NCBI GenBank assembly: GCA_019649035.1
Contig: BMAT01013011.1
Location: forward strand, 330,813 to 382,749
Source of the DNA: Elysia marginata
Lineage: Eukaryota > Mollusca > Gastropoda > Plakobranchidae
Reading direction: 5' to 3'
DNA: 51,937 nt
Under the pieces are notes generated by a model. It saw only the letters and a program-made list of their open reading frames with translations. It ran no database searches and was not told where the DNA came from. Made by a program: the position numbers and the translations under genes. Below, one piece after another: positions 43,652 to 51,937 of this stretch. How positions within the stretch are numbered: the stretch's first letter is position 1; the number at the start of each line of letters is the position of its first letter.

Positions 43652-45294
43652 TGGGGCTATAGGAAAACCCTCCACAACTCGCCCATGGGGGGTATTCAGT
43701 TTCTTCTCTTTTTTTTCTGGAGAGCAACCTTTCCTGGGCAGAATGCTGTTTAAATTTTGTAAATATCTTAATAATAACCAAAGTTATGACGTTTCATAGA
43801 CATTAACTCGCAAAAAGTAGAAACTGAAAAAAAAATCGCGTTTCAAATTAAAACTTTTTTTTCTCTGCTTTTCAAGTTCTTTTACAATAAAACATTGTTT
43901 TCAGTAGTTAAAAATTTTAAACACCACTGCTACGAACAAAGTTTTTGTTTTTCAACAAAAGTCTTGCATGAAAGAAAAATAAAAAGCTTCTTTTACATTT
44001 ACATTTCTGTTTACATACCATCACTTCGTTTCCACCTTTAGTGTATAGTCCTATTTAACTGCTTTAAATCAAGTAAATAATTTTCTTTTGACTAAAAGAG
44101 ATCTAGCCGACTTTATATAGTCTACAGTTTGTCAAAATGATCCCTGTTTTCACACTATGGAATAAAATACGGCCCTGCATAGCACTCACTGATCATCTAA
44201 CACATGCCAAATCTAGAGTAGAATCAAGGACTGTATATAGATATAAATCCCGATTCAATGATCTAGCCCTAAAAAACCTAGATCTAGACTAAATCTACAC
44301 CTAGATCTAGATCTAAAGTTGTAATTTTCGGTTAAAATAAAATTTTTGTCCGTACGGAAAGTGAAAGTAGGCCTAATATAAGAAAGAGACGAGTTAGATA
44401 TAAAAGTGAAAAAAATTACGATCATAAATAAGTAGTGACTGGTGATCCAGCAACAGAAACTTCCGAGGCTTTGCGCATCGATATGGAAGGGAGAGGATCC
44501 AATGGGACTGGATTATCTTTCTCTAATAGTTGATATTCATCCTCTTCATCTACTTCTGTATTTCTTTTGTTGAAGTAGGCAATTATAACTGCTTGTAATT
44601 CATTATCAGGGTTAACTTTCCAATCCTCTTTTCTCTGAACTGAATCAAAAGCTTAGTTATCTGGACTGCATCCGCCATGGTGTTACTACATCAGAGGCTA
44701 GCAACAAACCGCACAACTTCATAAGAACAAATTTGAAATATTTCAACTTTGGCAAAAAGAAAAAAAAATCAAACATGTGCAGAAACGACATATTATAGAA
44801 CCGTTTGCTTTGATTTAGGGTACAACGTTTTAATGTATTCAAAGCTGAACTTTCGGCGGAAGAGGAAACACGTTTGGAATTAGAATCTGGAAGACTCTGG
44901 CGGACGATTCGGTTGTTTTAAACATGCGCACGCATGCGCACTCGGTCTCACCGAACCCAGCGAAACATAAAGAAAAGAAAATGATATACGAGTTATGGAG
45001 TCAAAATGTAAACAAGTATGACTTTCCGCGTTGCAAAGTAGAGCTTCTTGAAGGGGAAAATTCACGATTTCCGGACAAATGTAGATGAATTTCAACTTCA
45101 TGTGTGTAAAAAAAAAAAAAAGAAAAATTTTTAGGAATTAAAGTTTATTATAAAACCTACATATTTGTAAGGTATATAAGTTCTAAAAATAGATTTTGGT
45201 GTTGGCTGAAAACAGACCTACTACTAATATAATTATGTTATTCTCCATGCATCTGCAAATGAAGACACATTGATAGAAATAAGAGAGAAGAAAG
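43652..45294. other. Replacement sequence after gene C, no gene
   Basis: It is unrelated to the A and B 3' flanks. It includes an AGATCT-rich stretch near 44275-44320 and no recognised coding region. Confidence 0.45.
43886..43891 (+). terminator. Candidate poly(A) signal, gene C
   Basis: AATAAA lies 240 bp after the stop, in sequence unrelated to the A and B 3' flanks. Confidence 0.3.
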
Positions 45295-48022
45295 GTGCTT
45301 TTCGAACGGACTTCTTACCTGTTGGCCTAGTTTTAGATCTAAGTATAGATAAAGTAATAACTAAATCTAGCATAAGACCTATTTACCTGTTTATATCCTT
45401 GATTTTGCAGAGAATATTTATATCTCTGATAAAAACTGTCTTATAGGAAAGTTGCTCTCAAACTCCATGCAGATCAATAGAATCAATCAAAATTTAATCT
45501 GATATGTCGTTTTTTATATTTCATGCAAATTTATACCCTAGATCTTTCGGTAATTTGGCTCAAGTGGTTCTGACCGATATCTACGTCACAGCTTGACAAA
45601 TAAAATCTCTTCCGCCTCCTTTCTTTCAGATTGTGCACCCATTTGTATATAGTTATGAGGAAAATTAAAAACGCTCCCAGAGGACACAATTTTTTCAAAC
45701 ACGATTTCGGTGCGTTTATCGATGCCTTGATTAAATTTAAAAATATGTATTCGAAAACGCTCTTTTGTTATAACACGCCCAAAGGCTTTAAAAGGGTTTG
45801 AGGAATGATTGTGAAGTATTATAGACTAGCGTGGAATATAAAAAATATGCCTATTTAAACCTTTAGAGGCTTCTTTCTTTGAAAGTTAATTTTTGACGCT
45901 TTGGTTTGTCTCGCATCCTAGGTGGAGATGTTTACAGTTTAGACCTTAGCTCCATTATAATAAGAAGCCTAGTTGGCCCCGCACCTATCCAGCAAGAGGT
46001 CCTCACCAGCGGCCAACATAAACTATTCCGAAAAACTTATGTATGTTTTATATAAGATATTTATTTTTTTTTTTTGCTTTTACGCTGGCCATTCCTAAGC
46101 ATTGGTGTTTTGTTTCTCTTAGGAGCATCTTTTTACAGTCAGGTATTTTTAGTATGTTATTATTTCGACAAGCAGTCCTTGCTCACGGCGTTTTCTTGCT
46201 ATTGTTTCAATATTCAAACAACATCTGCTCATTACATACATTGTTTTCAGATTTTGTTTTTTTATAATGGTTGCATAAAATGTTGCATTTCACTTTAATG
46301 CTTAAAAATTTTCCAGAAGCATGTAAGACAAAGATAAAAGCACTTTCCCTCCAAAAAAGGATAAAAACAAAACATGTAAAGACAAAGCAGAAACATTAAT
46401 GGTTAGATATGCTTTGAATATTCGTACAGCCCTAAATGAAAAAATAAATTTAATTGCTACTTTTCCTAACTTTTAAACATCTTCACAAAGTAAACCGCAA
46501 TGTGCAGCTCACAGATCTATGTTTACAAACCATGTCCTGTAGCGAAGATGAACAGCTGTATATATTTTTTCGTAGGTATCAGATTCGTCGTGGTATTGTG
46601 CACCAATTGAATCCATAACTGCATGTGTTATTCATAATTTGATTCAAGTTGAGTCAAGCGCTTTCAATACCCGGGTTTTTGTATCATTAGATTTAATCCC
46701 AATTTAATCGCGTGGACGTATATAAAGAAATTATTCCAGCATTTAACATTAATCCAATAGACCTACAGATAAAAGTGCGCCAAAATACAAATCTGATATG
46801 ACATGCAAAAAGGGTCTAGAAAAGCTCCCAGGCTTAAATTGCGATTAAAATTTGTTCCTTTCAATGAAGCTACCGTCTTCTCATTTTCATACCAAACAGA
46901 TTTATAAGAAAACCGACCTCCAAATCAGTTGTTTCCCTTTAATTTTTTTCAAAGCCAATGAGTTTTTCAATAAGCTATTCTCTTTCATTAAATTTCCCTG
47001 CGTATTGCCCAAACCGACCACATTCAAGTAACTTCGGTTTAAAAATCTTTTAGGTCCATTTTCTCCTCCAGTTTGAGCAGTGATCAAACGTAATGCCTTA
47101 AGTAATAGGAGCTTGTCCTTCGATTGTTACCTTTAAAAAACAAGGAACAAGAGCATCAACGAAACAAACATCTAAACAGTTTAGTCTAAAAAATCTGACG
47201 GTAAAGTCCACCCTATTAGTGACATTAGTGCAGACCTTAGTGCTAAGTAGGTCAGCAAAAGTCGGCGAAGACCGACCCCTAATGGACGGAACAAATTGAT
47301 TTCTTGTTTGCGTGCGGTTTGTCAGATTTTTACTTCGGTTATTTTTTCTTATTTATCAAGACGCCTGGTGTTAAAATCAATCGTTGTTGTTTTTGTTGTA
47401 GTTATAGCTGCTGCTTCTATATACGTGTTTTTGTTGTAGTTTCGGATCTGATGCGTTCTACTTTTATATTCTCTATAATGATCTGATATAGCTTTGTCTT
47501 CACTTTTTTTTATATATGCCCATGGATATATAGTATATCTATAAAAAGCAAATAAATTACTTATTAAATTGTTCTTGATGCTACAAAAAAGATATAAATC
47601 GTTTTCATAATTCAGCTTGTACATGCCTGTGATCATAGATAATTATTATAATGGCTCGAGTATTTTCCCGGATTATGCATTTCTATTGTTTTACAGATGC
47701 AGTTTCAACTCTTTGATTTAGCCATAAAACACATGAATGAAAACCGGGTTTCTCAAAACCGGAGATGTGTCAAAAATGATGTATAGACTTGCTAGATTTG
47801 TTTGTTTTCTAATATTATTTCTATTTTTGTTGTACTTTTTAGTGGGTATACTTTGTAATTTATATCACCTTAATGCTTGCTTCACTTTACAATTTTAGAA
47901 CATTTATGTTTTAAATTATCACATGCTTATCTTACTAATGTATTAGTTTTTGCGAAGGTGCTAGGGAGAGAGAAAAACATGTAAAAAGCATAATTTTAGA
48001 ACTTAAAAGGTAAACCATAATT

Positions 48023-48090
48023 TTATTGTTATTGTTATTATAACTATTATTATTATTATTACTATTATTATTTCTATTATAACTATAACT
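48023..48090. repeat. (ATT)n-type microsatellite
   Basis: Interrupted TTATTA/ACTATT repeats. Confidence 0.9.
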
Positions 48091-50316
48091 GTAATTCTTA
48101 CCATTTTGATGATTGTTTTTGTTATTTTTATTATTTATAGTGTCATTCCGCTTGTCATGTAGCTGAATGTTGTATACCAGAATATAAAAAACGAACTTCC
48201 CAAAGGCTTTTCAAACAGCAAAACACAGTCCACAAAAATGCAAAGAATTATTGGTTTAAAAGATGCACTATAGAAGCACGTACACCTTACACCGTTTTTT
48301 TAGGCCTTTCTTACCATTTCAGCTCTACCAATCAATACTTTTCTTTCTATTTCTGTTTTTTTGAAGTTCCTGAATAAATGTCATGGTGTAGATAATTGCT
48401 GCTTTAAGCATATTTATACAGACAATTAAGATAATATCTCGTACTTGAGAGTTACTTGAAGCAAGGATTTCATGAATCTAAACATCATGGATTGGTAACC
48501 ATCCTGGATGGTACATATCGGCCTGACTGTGCACATTGGTCCCAAACAAAATTTAACAATTTAATTGTAATGAGTAATGAGAAGAGCGTATTAAGAACGA
48601 AATTATGCTATGGTGTGTTGGGCGAAATATGTTAAATCTTAAGACTCTCTGCGGTGGTGAAAGATTTCAACCATATTTTAGTTATAGAAGAAGTGCACAA
48701 AGTGAGAGGAAGCTAAGTGATTTTAGTCTAGAATTGCAATTTTAAAAAAATGATTGTTAAAAGAAAAGAAATGCTTCAATTAATCTTTTTAATTAAACGT
48801 CTTTTTCTTGTATTTTGTTTTCTTTTGATATTCGTCACAAATTTAACTTTGCTAGAATTAGGTGGTCCTATGAAAATTTAAGAATAGTTTAGAAACTTAT
48901 TGAAAATAGTCATTCAATCAATCAACATAAAAAGTTTGAGACTCTACAGCAAAAAAATACTGAATAATTTAATAAATATATTACCTCGATTTGCGAAGTT
49001 TGTTTTTCAACAACTTGCTGTGGATTGCTTTGCAAACCTATTACAATTTAGAGATACTGTGTCTGGCTTACTAGTTGCAAAAAAAATCATATTAACTTTC
49101 AGAGGTTAGTTATAATCACTGAGTTGTATCCTGAAAAGGTAATAATGCTTTTAAAAGTTTGTTCAACAAAAATGGCAGTTTACCTCATTTCCAACAAAGC
49201 TCATACATTTTGAGGATGATGGTTTAGAGATATACTAAAAAAAGGTCCAGCCCTCTGCGTAACAGCATCCGCTACCCCAATGTTTTCTGATACTTTTTAT
49301 GACCCTTCCATACACCATATAGGCCTACTTTTTTCATAATCCACCAACCTGACCTCTTTAGAACTGTGTACTCTTTTCACTTAATAAATCTATTGCTATC
49401 GCTATTTTCTGATTACCTCTTCCTCTTTATTTTTTCGCAGCAGCTCGTAGGAGAAGTTTAAATCCTCTTGACATAAACCGTATTTTATCGTTTGACCGCT
49501 GACTATCTTAATACTGTCCATCTAAAGTTAGCAATTATCTGGTCACGCTAATGCCATCTTGACCCAGCCACTGCTACCGGTCACTTGAGGGAGTCCAGGA
49601 CATTTCGTTCAAGAGCTCTTCCATTTGGCTTGGTGCTGTGTTGGAAAGAAAAATGGGAAACATATTTAGGTAGCCAAATTGGTGTGCAGTTGGCAGTGTC
49701 CTTTTAACTAAATGGTAAAAATATGATTTATAAATATCAACGAATAAACTTTAAGCATAATACGTTTCGCCTTTGCATACTTCATTACTGCAAATCCGAA
49801 TGGGTGGCTTTGATGCAGAAAAATTATGTGAATGTTATCGTATTTTAAGTGGTTTACAGAACCACCTAAAACGCAACTCAGAGGCGTACCTTGTGGATTC
49901 ACTGCAGGCTGTGTTTGTCGGAAAAAAAGTATAAAAAAAACTTCTAAACGATTGGCATAATCATTTGTAATTAATCTTCAAAACGGAAAAAAAATTACAG
50001 GCATAAAAAATAGTACATGCATGGAGCCCATCTATGTATGTTTACAAAATGTAACAAGTGAAAATGTGATACAAAAATAACTAGCGTCCAAATATATAAC
50101 CTAATAATTAGATATGAAATTAAATAGAAAGCCTAGACTACTTGCTAGGAACAATTCGATAGCTACATTTACTTTCAAATAAAATAAACATAATTATACA
50201 TGATCGATGAACTGAGACGAAAGAGACGGCCATGTATAACTAGACGGATATCGAAAAAATAGACAAAAAATAGGAGAAATATGTCATTGACCAAACAAAA
50301 AGAGCGGCTGATAGAC

Positions 50317-50338
50317 AGAGAGAGAGAGAGAGCGAGAG
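50317..50338. repeat. Short (GA)n tract
   Basis: GAGAGAGAGAGAG with one GCGA interruption. Confidence 0.85.
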
Positions 50339-50703
50339 ATAAGAAATAGGAAAGACAAAAAATCATATACTAATGGATCAGAGAAATTGTGAGATCATCT
50401 TATCAACATTGTTTAAAACAAAGCGATTTGAAAATTGTATGGGGAAAAAGAGAAAGAGAAGTAAAGAAAAGGAAGATTATGAAAAAAAAATGCAAAAGAA
50501 ACAGCGTTTAGTGAAGACTAGGCTTGGATCAGGAGATATGGAAGAATTCAGGGATAGAGCGCGACATAAAAAGGAAAATAAGCCAATACATGTATAAGCA
50601 AGTACTGAAGAAAACCTCTTACAACCCTGTGCTGCAAAGCAGGCCTGTCAAAGTTATAGCATTATTTCTTATATAAAAGGCGTTCGGTTGGACTCCAATC
50701 ACT

Positions 50704-50856
50704 ACAGACTTTAAGCAGCAACACGTGAGTATGACGCGAACTTCTGTGGCGTCTATTTTTAGAAACTGGTTTCATTATTTTTATAGTTTCCTCAATCTGC
50801 TTTCCCGATTTTCACGTACGCGTAGTGAGACACGGTGCGTGTGCTAAAGGTCTCTA
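50704..50856 (+). mobile_element. Second copy of the 3' end of the 14580-15462 LINE family
   Basis: About 150 bp match 15312-15462 closely, from ACAGACTTTAAGCAGCAAC to CTAAAGGTCTCT. Because the first copy lies inside a target duplication, this is best read as a strongly 5'-truncated LINE tail. No clear target duplication is visible. A SINE that borrowed the LINE tail is an alternative. Confidence 0.55.
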
Positions 50857-50973
50857 GTATCTCCTTCGTAACCACAGAACTGATTAAGAAGCGGTTTTCA
50901 CGGAAATTCATGAAAAAAATTACTCTGCGTTTTGGTTTGGTGTAGGCTCATGCAAATTTCCGCATTTAAGAGA

Positions 50974-51113
50974 ACTCTCGGCCTAAAGTTATTTGGTTTG
51001 TAAGCTTAATCCTCGTCGGTAGCTCTTTTCATTTCTTCCGCAACTATGACGACTCTCGGTCTTAAGTTATTTGGTTCGTAATCCGTCGGTTACTCTTTCC
51101 ATTTCCACTTTAG
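50974..51113 (+). repeat. 78-bp tandem repeat, two copies
   Basis: ACTCTCGGYCTWAAGTTATT followed by CGTCGGT, CTCTTTTCATTTC-like and CCGCAAC or CCACTTT elements. Copies start at 50974 and 51052. Confidence 0.7.
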
Positions 51114-51191
51114 AATCTTCTCACCTCCTAGATCTAGAAATCACAAAAGCCCGCAATCACTCGCCGTTAACTCTCACCTTTCCTCATCAAA

Positions 51192-51257
51192 ATGCCTCAG
51201 AGAAAAAGAAACTCTTTCGGGCTTGGAAAGCGTGCCCGAATGCCATTAAACACTTAG
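51192..51257 (+). other. Short basic ORF, unassigned
   Basis: A 21-codon frame starting MPQRKRNSFGLGKRARM resembles the basic N-terminus of some Helitron-type proteins. It stops at TAG. No Rep or helicase motif follows. Confidence 0.15.
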
Positions 51258-51283
51258 GTTGAAATAAAAAGAACTGCGGGATA

Positions 51284-51343
51284 AAAATTCGGCTAGATCT
51301 AGATCTAGACCCAGCGTTCTAGATCTAGATATAGCCGAATTTT
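51284..51343. repeat. 26-bp near-perfect inverted repeat with AGATCT core
   Basis: Arms at 51284-51309 and 51318-51343 match at 25 of 26 bases around an 8-bp loop. They begin AAAATTCGGCTA and contain AGATCTAGATCTAGA. Confidence 0.85.
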
Positions 51344-51446
51344 GTACATTGTAAATTTTGTTCACTCGAACTTGAATTCACCCAAATCATCAATGAGAAA
51401 GAATTAGAAAATTAATTACTTTGAAATCGTAATATATACGTCAGAA

Positions 51447-51506
51447 GCGATAGCTCAGTTAGTAGCGCTGATTCCTCAGGTCCTGGCCTTACCGGGTTCG
51501 GATCAT
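51447..51506 (+). mobile_element. tRNA-derived SINE head
   Basis: An A-box-like TAGCTCAGTTAG (51451) and a B-box-like GGGTTCGGATC (51494) are spaced as in a tRNA promoter. No convincing cloverleaf with matched acceptor stem is seen, so it is a SINE head or tRNA fossil rather than a working tRNA gene. Confidence 0.5.
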
Positions 51507-51841
51507 AGATATATCAAATTCTGTTTTTGCACAGACGAATTTTTTTAAAACAATTTTTCAGGCGTAACTCTAAGATCCAGATTCATACCAGGTTTTCCTA
51601 TACATCACAATAGCCCTCTTATTATTGAACATTATAATAATAAACATTGTGGTCTAAAGTCTTATGTCGCTCTATCAAGGAGTGGCGACACAAGATCGAT
51701 AATAGCACCTATCTACAAATAGAAGAACCAGAAATGCGGGATACAACTACAAAGAGGTTATGTGAACTTTTGTTTTGAGGTGTCTAATTCATCCCGAGCA
51801 TGATCGGGCATTCAGCTAGTAAATGATAATAGTGACAAAAA

Positions 51842-51937
51842 CTGAGTCAAAGATGTCGATTTCATTGGAATAAAATTCGAACATCTCAAATTTAAAGTAA
51901 CTATCACCACATCGTTCTCTCTCTCTTTCTCTCTCTC
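51842..51937 (+). repeat. Start of a further unit-boundary block, cut by window end
   Basis: CTGAGTCAAAGATGTCGA, the segment GGAATAAAATTCGAACATCT and a final (CT)n match 19421-19540 and 38803-38920. In those places the next CTLD-PAN gene starts about 2.05-2.08 kb further on. Confidence 0.7.

Larger units (their letters stand above)
39269..45573 (+). repeat. Tandem duplication unit C (about 6.3 kb, internally reduced)
   Basis: The 5' flank and gene match A and B well. After 43651 similarity stops, then returns at about 45295-45490 (like A 12574-12740 and B 35965-36150) and at 45519-45573 (like A 19370-19424). The rest of the A/B-type 3' flank is missing or replaced. Confidence 0.6.
45574..50703. 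other. Unrelated sequence between unit C and the next unit block
   Basis: AT-rich, with short open frames only and a microsatellite at 48023. Similarity to the units stops at CTGA (45570-45573) and resumes at CTGA (51842-51845). Confidence 0.45.

Noticed and set aside
50670-50700. TATA-like TATATAAAAGGCG upstream of 50704, possible promoter
   Set aside because: The downstream segment is a LINE tail copy and no gene follows.

Overview
The window is AT-rich, intron-rich, transposon-rich animal DNA. Bacterial-style genes, operons and CRISPR arrays are absent. The secreted C-type-lectin-like plus PAN/apple gene family, the mix of RTE-type and I-type LINEs, piggyBac and a tRNA-derived SINE head, and the very frequent AGATCTAGATCT motif suggest a mollusc, most likely a heterobranch gastropod. 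That taxonomic call is inference.

The only host genes I can support are three tandem copies of one gene, here called A, B and C, all on the + strand. Each has three coding exons of 221, 215 and 251 bp with intron phases 2 and 1, and each encodes an uninterrupted 228-residue protein: a signal peptide, a C-type-lectin-like domain (CTLD) split across exons 1 and 2, and a PAN/apple module in exon 3. Exons are A 8345-8565, 9893-10107, 10540-10790; B 21497-21717, 33365-33579, 34002-34252; C 40857-41077, 42787-43001, 43395-43645. I recognise the domains but not a named gene.

Layout: 1-6792 is left flank without a convincing gene (microsatellites, a 171-bp tandem duplication, one unassigned ORF). 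Duplication unit A is 6793-19946, unit B 19947-39268, and unit C 39269-45573. Then comes 45574-51841, unrelated sequence with a LINE tail copy, a tandem repeat, a hairpin and a SINE head. At 51842 the sequence that precedes genes B and C starts again, so a fourth copy probably lies about 2 kb beyond the right edge.

Unit B is large because its first intron grew to 11.6 kb through insertion of an RTE LINE (11-bp target duplication), a possible solo LTR, a piggyBac element (TTAA duplication), an I-type LINE fragment and another LINE tail (11-bp duplication). Its three exons remain open with consensus splice sites. Unit A carries a terminal-inverted-repeat element with boxes repeated about every 180 bp, into which a LINE tail inserted. 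Unit B carries part of the same element in the opposite orientation, with a chimeric terminal repeat.

The main biological signal is in the genes. Exon 2, the second half of the lectin-like domain, differs by about 16% between A and B, whereas exons 1 and 3 differ by about 5%. Most exon-2 changes alter amino acids. This suggests a secreted recognition protein family diversifying at its presumed ligand-binding surface. All counts were made by eye.
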